A DNA stretch of 64,000 nt from Nocardia abscessus. GTDB lineage: Bacteria; Actinomycetota; Actinomycetes; Mycobacteriales; Mycobacteriaceae. Positions 41,828 to 51,499 of this stretch are shown here, one piece after another. Position numbers and translations under genes: made by a program. Each line of letters starts with the position of its first letter. Within the stretch, counting starts at the first letter, position 1. Location of the stretch: the NCBI RefSeq assembly GCF_015477775.1, contig NZ_JADLQO010000012.1, forward strand, positions 124,001-188,000, read 5' to 3'. The notes beneath the pieces are model-generated. The model saw only the letters and a list, made by a program, of their open reading frames with translations, searched no databases and was not told the DNA's origin.

Positions 41828-44800
41828 ATGACCAGCGGTATCCGGGATCCTCGTCCACCCGTCCGAGGCGGACGCCGCCGCAGGTCAGCCGATCCGGGTC
41901 CGCCCACGCTCGCCGCGCTCCTGGCCGCCGCGGCGGAACACGATCCCGACCGCGTCGCCGTGGTGTGCGACGACACCGAGATCACCTACCGCGACCTCGA
42001 CGCCCGCTCGTCCCGGCTGGCGCGCACGCTGCTCGCCTCGGGAGCGGGCCCCGAAACGGCGGTCGCGGTGGCACTCCCGCGTTCGGTCGATTCGGTGCTC
42101 GCCGTGTGGGCGATCGCCAAGACCGGCGCCGCCTTCGTACCCATCGATCCGGCACTTCCGCCGTCGCGCATCCGGTTCCAGGTCATCGACAGCGGCGCCA
42201 CGCTCGGACTGACTCGCTCGGGGCACGCGGCGACGCTGCCCACCGAGGTGAACTGGCTCGCGCTGGACGATGCCCAGGTGATCGCACGGGTAACGGCGAA
42301 CCCGCCGAACTCGATCGCGTACTTCGAGCGGCCCGCACGCCTGCGGGCCGCCCATACCGCCTACCTGATCTACACCTCGGGATCGACCGGACGCCCGAAA
42401 GGCGTCGCGGTCACCCATGCCGGGCTCGCCGCGCTGTGCGCCGAACTGGCGGCGCGGCACGCGCTGGACGAGCACGCGCGGGTGCTGCACTTCGCGTCGC
42501 CGAGCTTCGACGCCTCGGTGCTGGAGCTGCTGCTCGCCATCGCCCGCGCCGCCACGCTGGTCGTCGCCCCGCCCACCGTCTACGGCGGTAGCGCCCTGGT
42601 GGAACTGCTTGCGCGGCAGTCGATCACCCACGTCTTCCTGACCCCCTCCGCCCTGGCCTCGATCGAACCCGCCGGACTGCCCGCGCTGCGCTCGGTCATG
42701 GTCGGCGGTGAACCCTGCCCCCCGATGTTGCCGCGGCACTGGGCCACCGAAGGGCGCCTGTTCCACAACGCCTACGGCCCGACCGAAACCACCATCATGG
42801 CGACGCTGAGCCCGGCGCTGTCGCCGGACGCACCGCTCACCATCGGATCCGCCGTGCGCGGTATGCGCTGCCAGGTGCTCGATCACCGGTTGCGTCCGGT
42901 CGGCACCGGCGTCGTCGGCGAGCTGTACGTGTCCGGACCCGGGGTCGCGCGGGGATATCACGGACGACCGGGCCTGACCGCGCAACGGTTTCTGCCCGAT
43001 CCGTTCGGGCCACCCGGCTGCCGGATGTACCGCACCGGCGATCTCGTCCGGCGCACCACCACCGGTCACCTGGACTATTTCGGCCGCCTCGACGACCAGG
43101 TGAAGGTACGTGGCTTCCGCATCGAACTCGGCGAGATCGACGCGATCCTCTCCACCCGGCCCGGCGTCCGGCTGGCCGTGACCGTCGACCGGAAGACCGC
43201 CGCGGGCGAGACCACGCTCGCCGCGTTCGTCCAGCCCGAACCGGGCCACGTCCCGGACCCCGCCGCCCTGGCGGACGCGCTGTCGGCGCTGCTGCCGAAG
43301 TACATGGTGCCCAACACGATCACCGTCCTCGAGCGGATCCCGCGCACCCCGACCGGCAAGGCCGATCGACCGGCGCTGCGCGTGCGTGCCCTCGACGAGC
43401 CGGACCACCGGCCCGCCGCCGACCTCGGCGAGGAACTGGTCGCCGAGATCTTCGCCCGCGTGCTCGGCCGGGAGCGGTTCGGCGCCGATTCCGATTTCTT
43501 CGCGGCAGGCGGCAATTCGCTGCTGGCGACCCAGGTCGCCGCGCGCCTGAGCGAAACCTGGCGGATGCGCATACCGCCGCGGCTGGTGTTCGACCATTCG
43601 ACGGCGGCCACCCTGGCGACGGCGATCCGCTCGCAACAGTTCGACACGGCCCGCCCGGCGCTGCGCGCACGCACCAGACCGGCGCGCATCCCGCTCTCCC
43701 CCGCCCAGCTGCGGTTCTGGCTGCGCAACCAGTTCGACCCGGCGTCCTCGGTGGACAACATCGGCTTCGCGCTGCGGCTGTCGGAGTTGGACGTCCCGGC
43801 CGTGCGCGCGGCGTTCGCCGACACGGTCGAACGGCACGAGTCGTTACGCACCATGTATCCCGCCGACGAAGCCGGGCCACGGCAGCAGATCCTCGCCACC
43901 GACTGTGTGGCCGCCGATTTCGCGGTGGAGGAAGTGCCCGACGACGCGGTGACCGACCGGGTGCGCTCGATCCTGCGGCAGGGCTTCGACGTATCGGCCG
44001 AGGTGCCGCTGCGTGTCCGGCTGCTGCGCACGCCCACCGAGTACGTCCTGGTCTGCGCCCTGCACCACATCTGCGCCGATGGGTCGTCGCTGGCGCCGCT
44101 GGCCCGCGACGTAGCCATGGCCTACGCGGCCCGGGCCGCGGGCGCGCCGCCGGCCTGGCAGCCACCGGAGGTGCAGTACGCCGACTACGCCCTGTGGCAG
44201 CGGGATCTGCTCGGTTCGCGCGACGACCCGGATTCGCTGCTGTCGCGGCAACTCTCGTACTGGACCGGTGAGCTGGCCGGTCTGCCCGACGAACTCGACC
44301 TGCCCGCCGACCGGCCGCGACCGGCGGTGGCCACGCTACGCGGCTCGGCCACCCAGCGCTCGGCGCCCGCGTCCCTGCACCGGGACCTGCTCGCCGTCGC
44401 GAGCGCCCACCGCGCGACCCTGTTCATGGTCATGCGCTGCGCGCTCGCCGTGCTGCTCGCCCGCCTCTCCGGAAGCACCGACATCGCCATCGGCGTGCCG
44501 ATGACCAATCGGGCCGAGCCCGCGCTCGCGGATGTCGTCGGCATGTTCGTCAACACGACCGTCTCCCGGACCGGCATCGATTCCGCCGAGAGTTTCGCCG
44601 GGCTGCTGCACCGCACCCGGGAACGGGACCTGGCCGGTTTCGCGCACGCCGACGTTCCCTTCGAGCACGTGGTCGACGCGGTCAACCCGACGCGCTCGCC
44701 GGGACGGCACCCGCTCTACCAGGTCGGCTTCGCGTTCCAGAACTTCACCCAGGCCACCCTCGACCTGTCCGGGCCGAGCGTGTCGTTCCTGGACGTGGAC

Positions 44801-47800
44801 GCCGACACGGCGAAGACCGATCTGCACATCGGCGTGGTCGACACCCGCGACGCCGACGGCGAGCCGGACGAGATCATCATCCGGTTCGGTTACAGCACCG
44901 ATCTGTTCGACGAACACACCGTGCAGCGTTTCCTCGACGGCTACCTCCGCATCCTGCTCCAGGTCGCGGCCGATCCCGACGCCGCGGTCGGCGACCTGGA
45001 CATCATGGATCCGGTCGAGCACAAGCGAATCCGGTTCTGGGGCACGGGATCCGAGCAGGATGTCCCGGCCGAACCGCTCACCGCCGCATTCGAGCGGCAA
45101 GCGACGGCGACACCGGACGCGATCGCGGTGGTGTGCGGGCAAGAGGCGCTCACCTATGCGCACTTGCGCGAGCGGTCCGCGCGCCTGGCTGGATGGCTGA
45201 TCGAACAAGGCGTCGGTCCGGAAACCGTCGTGGCGGTGGCGATGCGGCGGTCGATCCAGCAGGTCGTCGCGCTGTACGCGATCGTGGCGGCGGGCGCGGC
45301 CTGGGTGCCGATCGACCCCAGCCACCCCGCCGAACGCGTCCGGTACGTCCTGGAATCGGCGGCGCCCCGGTGCGTGCTGACCACCGGCGCGGACGGTTTC
45401 ACGGCCACCGACGCCTACGACGTCGACACCCTGGCCCTCGACCGCTTCGATCCGTCGCCCGTGACCGACGCCGGGCGCCGCGCGCCATGGCACGCCGACC
45501 ACCCCGCGTACGTCCTCTACACCTCCGGATCGACCGGCCGTCCCAAGGGCGTGGTGGTCACGCACCGGGCGATCGTGCACCAACTCGCCTGGATGCAGGC
45601 CGAATACGGCGTCGACGCCACCGACGTGTATCTGCACAAGACCCCGGCGACCTTCGACGTGTCCCTGTGGGGCTACTTCCTGCCGCTGCGCGCGGGCGCA
45701 AGGCTGATCCTGGCCGGGCCGGACGAACACCGCGACCCGGCGGCGCTGTGCCGCCTGATCACCGAGCATCGAGTGACGCTCACCGATTTCGTTCCCGCGA
45801 TGCTCACGATCTTCGCCGAGCACGCGACTGGGAACGAGTTGTCCTCGCTGCGCGCTGTTTTCGTCATCGGTGAAGCGCTGTCCCCGGAGACCACGCGCGG
45901 CTTCGCGGGTGTGTGCCGGGCCGGCCTGCACAACCTGTACGGGCCGACCGAGGCCGCGGTCAGCATCACCCAGCACGCTGTCTCGGCCGCCGGCCGCACC
46001 GCACCCGGCATTCCCATCGGTGTGCCGGAGTGGAATTCGCGATGCCAAGTGCTGGACGAACGGTTGCGGCCGGTTCCGGTCGGCGTGCCCGGCGAACTCT
46101 ATCTGGGCGGCGTTCAGCTCGCCCGCGGCTATCACGGCGCACCGAGCACGACCGCGGCACGCTTCCTCGCCGATCCGACGCACCCCGGCGAGCGGATGTA
46201 TCGGACCGGTGACCTGGTGCGCTGGAACCGCGGCGGCACCCTGGACTACCTGGGACGCACGGACTTCCAGGTCAAGATCCGCGGCCACCGCATCGAACTC
46301 GGCGAGATCGAGGCGGCTTTGCTGGCCGATCCGGCGGTCGGCCGGGCGGCGGTGGCGGTCAAGAGCTCCGATGCCGGGGATCGACTGGTCGGCTATGTGG
46401 TAGCCACGCCGGGCGTCGCGGTCGACCCGGACACGTTGCGTCACGCGGTCTCGCGCATGCTGCCCGGGTACATGGTGCCGTCGGCGGTGCTGGTCCTCGA
46501 CACGTTCCCGGTGAACACCAGCGGAAAACTCGACCGGGCCGCGCTGCCGCAGCCGGTGTTCGCCACACGCACCGGCGCTGGCCCCGGCACACCGCTCGAG
46601 CGTGCGATCGCGGAGGTCTTCGCCGACGTGCTCGCGGTGTCCCCGATCGGGGCCGGGGACGACTTCTTCGAACTCGGCGGATCGTCGCTGCTCGCCTTCA
46701 CCTTGCACCGACGGTTGTCGGCCCGGCTGCGGCGCGACGTGCCGATGTCCGCCATCCTCGCGGCTCCGACCGTCGGCGGCCTCGCCGCACGGCTGGCCGG
46801 GGCGGCCGCGCCCACCGTCGCGACACCGGAGCGGGACGCCGTCCTGGAACCGGAAATCGGCATCGGCGGATGCGCCCCCGCGCACACCGGCCCGCCGCAG
46901 GAGGTCCTGCTGACCGGCGCGACCGGTTTCCTCGGCGCACATCTGCTGCAAGAACTGCTGGACCGCACCGAAGCACGGGTGTGGTGCGTGGTACGCGCCG
47001 ACGACGCGGAGGAAGGAATCGACCGGATCCTCACCGCGCTCAACCGCTACCGGCTGGCCGGAAGCTGCTCCGCGGAGCGGATCGTGGTCGTCGCGGGCGA
47101 CCTCACCGCACCGCGCCTCGGCCTGGACACCGGCGATTACGACCGCCTCGCCGACAGCATCGACGCGATCTATCACAACGGCGCGCGCGTCAATCACCTC
47201 GACCCGTACGCGCGGCTACGCCGAGCCAACGTCGAGGGCACCCGAGAGTTGTTGCGGCTGGCGACGACTCGGCGGGTCAAGCCGTTCCACCTGGTCTCCA
47301 CCATGGGCGCGGCCGTCGCGACGACGCCGGACGCGCCGGTGGTCACCGAGGACGTCCGCCTGCGTGCCGACCAGGTGTCCGGCAACGGTTATCTCGCTTC
47401 CAAATGGGCCGCCGAGGAACTGGTCCGCCAAGCCGGCGAGCGCGGGGTGCCCATCGCCATCTACCGGCCGGGCACCATCTGCGGCTGCCCGAGCGTCGGC
47501 GTGAACAGCACCGACGATTCGCTGTGGAACATGGTGCGGGCCGCCGCGACACTGGGTATGGCGCCCGATGTCGGCGACGCCACCGTCTCCCTGGTTCCGG
47601 TGAACTACGTGTCCGGCGCGATCGTCGAGATCTCGGTTCGCCCGCGTTCGGAAACCGTCTACCACCTGGTCAATCGGGCTCCGATAGCGGTCGGCGAGAT
47701 TCTCGCCAGTCTGCGTGCGCACGGACTGCCGGTGGCGACGGTGCCGGAGGACACGGTGCGCGCGGGTCTGGTCAGGGAGGCCCGGCGTCGCGATGCGATG

Positions 47801-47995
47801 GGCGACGATTCGCTGGTGCGCGCGGCGCTGCTGAGCACCGATTTCGCCGAATTGGCCGGTCACATCGACTGGGCCGACGCGCACAGCCGCGCCGCGTTGG
47901 CGGGCACGGGAGTGGACTGCCCGGCGGTGGACCGCGCGGTGGTGGACACGTTCGTGCGGGAATTCATCGAATCGGGCTTCCTGCCCCGGGATTGA
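41828..47995 (+). CDS. Two-module NRPS with terminal reductase (A-T-C-A-T-R)
   Basis: A 2055-residue synthetase. A1 (about 30-520; LIYTSGSTGRPKG near 180, NAYGPTET, YRTGDLVR), T1 (FFAAGGNSL, Ser near 563), C (HHICADG near 746), A2 (VLYTSGSTGRPKG near 1229), T2 (FFELGGSSL, Ser near 1619) and a thioester reductase (GATGFLG near 1697, YLASK near 1855). All core residues are intact. It should load two amino acids, join them and release a dipeptide aldehyde, which may cyclise to a pyrazinone as for staphylococcal aureusimine. Both A domains keep the Asp that binds the alpha-amino group; A2 resembles serine-type pockets (DVW) but lacks the usual His. No tailoring, transport or PPTase genes adjoin. 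TTG 41801 is an alternative start. Confidence 0.93.
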   Translation: MTSGIRDPRPPVRGGRRRRSADPGPPTLAALLAAAAEHDPDRVAVVCDDTEITYRDLDARSSRLARTLLASGAGPETAVAVALPRSVDSVLAVWAIAKTGAAFVPIDPALPPSRIRFQVIDSGATLGLTRSGHAATLPTEVNWLALDDAQVIARVTANPPNSIAYFERPARLRAAHTAYLIYTSGSTGRPKGVAVTHAGLAALCAELAARHALDEHARVLHFASPSFDASVLELLLAIARAATLVVAPPTVYGGSALVELLARQSITHVFLTPSALASIEPAGLPALRSVMVGGEPCPPMLPRHWATEGRLFHNAYGPTETTIMATLSPALSPDAPLTIGSAVRGMRCQVLDHRLRPVGTGVVGELYVSGPGVARGYHGRPGLTAQRFLPDPFGPPGCRMYRTGDLVRRTTTGHLDYFGRLDDQVKVRGFRIELGEIDAILSTRPGVRLAVTVDRKTAAGETTLAAFVQPEPGHVPDPAALADALSALLPKYMVPNTITVLERIPRTPTGKADRPALRVRALDEPDHRPAADLGEELVAEIFARVLGRERFGADSDFFAAGGNSLLATQVAARLSETWRMRIPPRLVFDHSTAATLATAIRSQQFDTARPALRARTRPARIPLSPAQLRFWLRNQFDPASSVDNIGFALRLSELDVPAVRAAFADTVERHESLRTMYPADEAGPRQQILATDCVAADFAVEEVPDDAVTDRVRSILRQGFDVSAEVPLRVRLLRTPTEYVLVCALHHICADGSSLAPLARDVAMAYAARAAGAPPAWQPPEVQYADYALWQRDLLGSRDDPDSLLSRQLSYWTGELAGLPDELDLPADRPRPAVATLRGSATQRSAPASLHRDLLAVASAHRATLFMVMRCALAVLLARLSGSTDIAIGVPMTNRAEPALADVVGMFVNTTVSRTGIDSAESFAGLLHRTRERDLAGFAHADVPFEHVVDAVNPTRSPGRHPLYQVGFAFQNFTQATLDLSGPSVSFLDVDADTAKTDLHIGVVDTRDADGEPDEIIIRFGYSTDLFDEHTVQRFLDGYLRILLQVAADPDAAVGDLDIMDPVEHKRIRFWGTGSEQDVPAEPLTAAFERQATATPDAIAVVCGQEALTYAHLRERSARLAGWLIEQGVGPETVVAVAMRRSIQQVVALYAIVAAGAAWVPIDPSHPAERVRYVLESAAPRCVLTTGADGFTATDAYDVDTLALDRFDPSPVTDAGRRAPWHADHPAYVLYTSGSTGRPKGVVVTHRAIVHQLAWMQAEYGVDATDVYLHKTPATFDVSLWGYFLPLRAGARLILAGPDEHRDPAALCRLITEHRVTLTDFVPAMLTIFAEHATGNELSSLRAVFVIGEALSPETTRGFAGVCRAGLHNLYGPTEAAVSITQHAVSAAGRTAPGIPIGVPEWNSRCQVLDERLRPVPVGVPGELYLGGVQLARGYHGAPSTTAARFLADPTHPGERMYRTGDLVRWNRGGTLDYLGRTDFQVKIRGHRIELGEIEAALLADPAVGRAAVAVKSSDAGDRLVGYVVATPGVAVDPDTLRHAVSRMLPGYMVPSAVLVLDTFPVNTSGKLDRAALPQPVFATRTGAGPGTPLERAIAEVFADVLAVSPIGAGDDFFELGGSSLLAFTLHRRLSARLRRDVPMSAILAAPTVGGLAARLAGAAAPTVATPERDAVLEPEIGIGGCAPAHTGPPQEVLLTGATGFLGAHLLQELLDRTEARVWCVVRADDAEEGIDRILTALNRYRLAGSCSAERIVVVAGDLTAPRLGLDTGDYDRLADSIDAIYHNGARVNHLDPYARLRRANVEGTRELLRLATTRRVKPFHLVSTMGAAVATTPDAPVVTEDVRLRADQVSGNGYLASKWAAEELVRQAGERGVPIAIYRPGTICGCPSVGVNSTDDSLWNMVRAAATLGMAPDVGDATVSLVPVNYVSGAIVEISVRPRSETVYHLVNRAPIAVGEILASLRAHGLPVATVPEDTVRAGLVREARRRDAMGDDSLVRAALLSTDFAELAGHIDWADAHSRAALAGTGVDCPAVDRAVVDTFVREFIESGFLPRD

Positions 47996-48002
47996 GGAAT
48001 CG

Positions 48003-48338
48003 TCAGTATCCCGGCGGCACGGTTGCCTGCTCGGCGGGTTGTTCGGCGTGCTGTCGCGCCTTCGCTCGGGCGCGCACCTGCTCCAGCACGATCAGGCCCA
48101 CCCCGACGATCAGGAAGACGACGGCGATGATCGCGGCCACGACCGAGAGACGGCCGAACCCCCAGCCCGCGAACACCGCGGACACGATCGCGACCGCCGC
48201 GGCGACCAGCAACAATCCGTAGCCCGGCCAGTTCCTCGTGTCGGCCATCGCCGCTCCCGGTTGCGGCGCGCTGTCGCGCGCGATGTCCGGAGCGTCATCG
48301 ATCGGGGGGATCTCCCATGGCCCATCGTCCGCTGTCAC
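48003..48338 (-). CDS. Small two-helix membrane protein
   Basis: A 111-residue protein with an acidic N-terminus (TADDGPWEIPPIDDAP), two membrane segments (GYGLLLVAAAVAIVSAVFAGWGF; VVAAIIAVVFLIVGVGLIVL) and a basic C-terminal tail. GTG 48338 has GGGAGG eight bases upstream; the frame extends to 48413 without better support. Conserved in related genera in my judgement, function unknown. It is convergent with the NRPS gene, 7 bases away. Confidence 0.65.
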   Translation of the reverse strand: MTADDGPWEIPPIDDAPDIARDSAPQPGAAMADTRNWPGYGLLLVAAAVAIVSAVFAGWGFGRLSVVAAIIAVVFLIVGVGLIVLEQVRARAKARQHAEQPAEQATVPPGY

Positions 48339-48435
48339 CTGTGTTTCCTCCCGCCGCGATGCCCGCCGTTGTCGCGGCATCTGATGCCAAGAGGATGCCC
48401 GCGTCGTCTCCACCGAAACGCGGGCACGACGGGCT

Positions 48436-49839
48436 TCAGTTGTAGGTCTTGGTCACTCCGTCGAGCAGATGCTCCAGCGTGTCGTAGGTCGGGGTGGCAA
48501 CCACGTCCAGCAGATCCGGCGCGACCGGGACGTTGCGTTCGGCGGCGACCTTCGCGAACTGGGCTCCGTCGTTGGTGCGGAAGCCGTGCTCGGCGGCCAG
48601 CCGCTGCAACTCCGGGTCGGTGGACAACAGCCGGCCCAGCTGGTCACCCGTCGCGCCGAACGGCACCAGCGTGTGCCGGGACAACACCGTCGGAGAGGGA
48701 TACAGCAGCGTCATCTCGGGTTTGGTCTGTCCGCGCACGGTCGCCTCGACGTACTGCGCCTCGTAGATCCAGACCATCGGCGTCGGGCCCATCCCCGTGG
48801 CGAGGTAGTTGTTGAACGGCCCCTCGGTGGTGTTCTCGGTGTAACCCTGGCCGACGAACAGCCGCGACAACGCGGGCAGGACCGCCTGCTCGGCGCTCTG
48901 GCCCTGCACGATCGTGTTGTTGTTCGCGACATAGCTCGCCGCGGCCACATACATGGCGGCGGAGTTCGAGCTGCGCGGGTCTGTGGTGGAGATCAGGATG
49001 TTCTTGCGCACCGGGTACGCGGAGTTGTCCGGAAGTTCGTCCCAGCGCGTGCCGCCGCGGACCAGATCGAGGTAGCGGCGCAGGTCCAGCGTAGACACCG
49101 GTCCGGGTCGCACCGCTCCGGTCTTCGCCAGCAGATCGGCGATCGGGGTGAACGTCGCGACCGCCATCGGCGAGGAGAACGGCGTGTACTTGGCGGTCAC
49201 ATTGCGCTGCCGCTGAATTCGCTCGGCCGCCTGTTCGCTGGACGGGAAAGCGAAGTCGAACTTCGTGAGATCGATGGACGTGGCGATCTGCCGCGACCCG
49301 GCGGGCTCGACCTCGACGCGCACGCCGTTGCGTGCCAGCGCGTCGATCACCTTCGGGTCCTGGAAGAACGCCATCTTTTCCGACCCGACCACACCGTGGA
49401 CCACCGTGAGCGGCGCGGCAGGAGCAGGGGCGGCAGCGGGCGCCTCGGGAGCGGGTTGCCGCACGGCGAGCACGACGGCGATCACCGTCACGATGACGAC
49501 GGCGCCCACCGCGTACGGCGCGAAACGCTTCTTCGACGACCACAACTCACGCAGATCCGGCAGCTTCCCGGCAACGGCCGCGGCGGGTTCGGGAGCCTTC
49601 TCCATCGGTACCGTCGCGGGTTGCACTTCCGCTTCGGGAGCCTTCTCCAGTTCCCGGCGCACCACTCGCTCGACCAGGATCGGCACGAACTGCCGCACCG
49701 GGTGGCCGGCGAACTTCTGCCGGGCCGCGCCCACGGTGCTCTCGATATGCTCAGGAGAATAGGTCTCGGTGTAGTTTTCGACCAGCCGCTCCGTCATCTG
49801 ACGAATCGCCTGTTCCTCGCGGACGGTATCGACAACCAC
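48436..49839 (-). CDS. Membrane-tethered substrate-binding-like protein with three-helix bundle
   Basis: A protein of about 467 residues. The N-terminal cytosolic part (VREEQAIRQMTERLVENYTETYSPEHIESTVGAARQKF...RRELE) fits the three-helix-bundle dimerisation domain seen in actinomycete regulators. A membrane segment follows (RFAPYAVGAVVIVTVIAVVLAV), then an external domain of about 310 residues resembling a type 2 solute-binding protein (GSEKMAFFQDPKVIDALARNGVRVEVEPAGSRQIATSIDLTKFDFAFPSS; late LVPFGATGDQLGRLL). It may sense a ligand outside and signal inside. The start is GTG 49839 or 49842 behind AGGAG; the upstream open frame is ignored. Confidence 0.65.
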   Translation of the reverse strand: MVVDTVREEQAIRQMTERLVENYTETYSPEHIESTVGAARQKFAGHPVRQFVPILVERVVRRELEKAPEAEVQPATVPMEKAPEPAAAVAGKLPDLRELWSSKKRFAPYAVGAVVIVTVIAVVLAVRQPAPEAPAAAPAPAAPLTVVHGVVGSEKMAFFQDPKVIDALARNGVRVEVEPAGSRQIATSIDLTKFDFAFPSSEQAAERIQRQRNVTAKYTPFSSPMAVATFTPIADLLAKTGAVRPGPVSTLDLRRYLDLVRGGTRWDELPDNSAYPVRKNILISTTDPRSSNSAAMYVAAASYVANNNTIVQGQSAEQAVLPALSRLFVGQGYTENTTEGPFNNYLATGMGPTPMVWIYEAQYVEATVRGQTKPEMTLLYPSPTVLSRHTLVPFGATGDQLGRLLSTDPELQRLAAEHGFRTNDGAQFAKVAAERNVPVAPDLLDVVATPTYDTLEHLLDGVTKTYN

Positions 49840-50250
49840 CACATTCTCCTCGGCGTCGGGGGTAACGCGGCAGCGTCTCCGGCCTGCACCGCGCCGGCCA
49901 ACCCTAGCCCCATCACACGACCACCGACATCCGCACGGACTTCCCGCCAGTGAACGATTTCGGCTGCGCCGGAGCACATCTCACGTCTCACGCAAAGCCG
50001 TCCGCCCAGCTCACAGGCCCACGACCGGTCGGAGCACGGCGCACCCGGCATCGCCGTGCCGCCGCGTGCGGTCCCGAACCCGCCATGGAGAATTCAATGG
50101 GCAATCCCCGAGCCGCCACCACGCGTTGTATTCCCGTTTCCCGCCGCCGCGCGAACCGGACCGGCGCACTCGTGACGAGATCGCTGCGCACCCGACCGCC
50201 CGCGTCGGCGGCGGCGCGAAGTTACTTCCCGGTAGCGCGGATCGGTGTTC
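49840..50250. other. Intergenic stretch before the SDR gene
   Basis: About 410 bases with no convincing gene on either strand; divergent promoters must lie here, but no clear boxes are seen. Confidence 0.4.
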
Positions 50251-50266
50251 TGACGATATCGTCAGC
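50251..50266. promoter_or_regulatory. Palindromic operator candidate upstream of the SDR gene
   Basis: CTGACGATATCGTCAG is a perfect 16-bp palindrome 24 bases before ATG 50290, a typical position for a repressor site. The regulator is not in the window. Confidence 0.5.
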
Positions 50267-50289
50267 GTGTTGCCGTCGAAAGGAACGCC

Positions 50290-51093
50290 ATGTCTCGCGT
50301 CGCTGTGGTCACCGGTGCGTCGTCCGGAATCGGAAAGGCCACGGCCGCCGCGCTGGCCGAGCGGGGGTACCGAGTGATCGGAACCAGCCGTAACCCCGAT
50401 GCCATCGGCTCCGACGCCCGCGTGCCGGGGGTCGAGTACCGGGCGCTCGACCTGACCGATTCGACCTCGGTAGCAGCCTTCGCGGCGGGTCTGGACCAGG
50501 TCGACGTGCTGGTCAACAACGCGGGCGAAAGCCAGGCGGGTCCACTGGCCGAATTGCCCACCGACGCCGTCGAGCGACTGTTCCAGCTGAACGTGCTCGG
50601 CCCGGTCGCCCTGACCAAAGCGGTGCTGCCCGGCATGCGCGAACGCGGGTACGGGCGGGTCGTGATGGTCGGGTCGATGCTCGCCAGTTTCCCGATGCCC
50701 TACCGCTCCTCCTACGTCGCCACCAAGGCGGCGGTGCGCGGCTTCGCGGTCGCCGCCCGCTTCGAGGAGTCCCCCTTCGGCGTCTGGATCACCGCCGTCG
50801 AGCCCGGCCAGATCGACACCGGCCTCCGTGAGCGGCGCACCAAATACCTCACCGAAGGTTCGCCGCACACCAAGGATTTCACGACCTTCATGGCGAAACT
50901 CGATGAGAAGCAGGCGAAAGGCATCACCCCGGAAAAGGTCGCCACCACGATCGTCAAAGCGATCGAAGCCGACCACCCCCAACCCCTCTACGCCATCGGC
51001 AGCAACGCCCCCGCCCTCTTCACCCTCCGCCGCATCCTCCCCCGCACCCTCATGGAACGCATCATCGCCCGCGCCCACGGCCTTTCGCGCTGA
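50290..51093 (+). CDS. Short-chain dehydrogenase/reductase
   Basis: A 267-residue classical SDR. The cofactor motif TGASSGIGKAT spans residues 8-18, NNAG lies near 76, and the active site YRSSYVATKAAVRG provides the YxxxK pair, with Ser in VGSMLASFP. The Arg in GTSRNPD after the second strand favours NADP(H). The C-terminal region (LEKVATTIVKAIEADHPQPLYAIG type) resembles oxidoreductases of the DltE/retinol-dehydrogenase-like group. Substrate unknown. AAAGGA six bases upstream sets the start, and a palindromic operator candidate precedes it. Confidence 0.88.
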   Translation: MSRVAVVTGASSGIGKATAAALAERGYRVIGTSRNPDAIGSDARVPGVEYRALDLTDSTSVAAFAAGLDQVDVLVNNAGESQAGPLAELPTDAVERLFQLNVLGPVALTKAVLPGMRERGYGRVVMVGSMLASFPMPYRSSYVATKAAVRGFAVAARFEESPFGVWITAVEPGQIDTGLRERRTKYLTEGSPHTKDFTTFMAKLDEKQAKGITPEKVATTIVKAIEADHPQPLYAIGSNAPALFTLRRILPRTLMERIIARAHGLSR

Positions 51094-51118
51094 GGCATCT
51101 GCACCAACCGACCGATCG

Positions 51119-51349
51119 ATGGCGCTGTACGCAGAGGTTCGAAAGATAGAAGAGGACGAGCAACAAGTCCGCTACGCCTACACCGACGTGTCCGGGACCG
51201 AGCACACCCTTCGTCTCGACAAAGTCGCCGAGACGATCCGCCCCGAGACCGGCCGCGACGACGTACTGTTCCGTGCCGTCGCGGGCAAAATCGCCTCGGC
51301 CCGGCTGAACGGCGCGGGTGCGCCTGACCGTTTCATCGTGCAGTCGTAG
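51119..51349 (+). CDS. Small hypothetical protein
   Basis: A 76-residue soluble protein, MALYAEVRKIEEDEQQVRYAY..., with an alternating-strand N-terminus and RLDKVAETIRPETGRDDVLFRAVAGKIASARLNG near the end. It looks like a compact alpha/beta domain and has coding-like composition. It starts 26 bases after the SDR stop without a strong ribosome site, so it may be co-transcribed. Family not recognised. Confidence 0.6.
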   Translation: MALYAEVRKIEEDEQQVRYAYTDVSGTEHTLRLDKVAETIRPETGRDDVLFRAVAGKIASARLNGAGAPDRFIVQS

Positions 51350-51499
51350 CCCGCACGCACTTACCGCGTGCGCGTCACTACCTCGGTTGATGCCCAGGCG
51401 GTCAGCGACGAGTCGTCGACAGCGGGAGTGATAACGGCGGTAGGCGACCGCATGATCTCGGCCTTCCGTTCGACGGCCGATCCTCGTGAGCGGCCGTCT

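Noticed and set aside
44336..47197. A 953-codon minus frame opposite the NRPS
   Set aside because: Complement-strand open frame caused by GC-rich codon use; translation is His/Arg/Gly/Val-rich without domains, while the plus frame has complete NRPS motifs. The same applies to 41885-43837.
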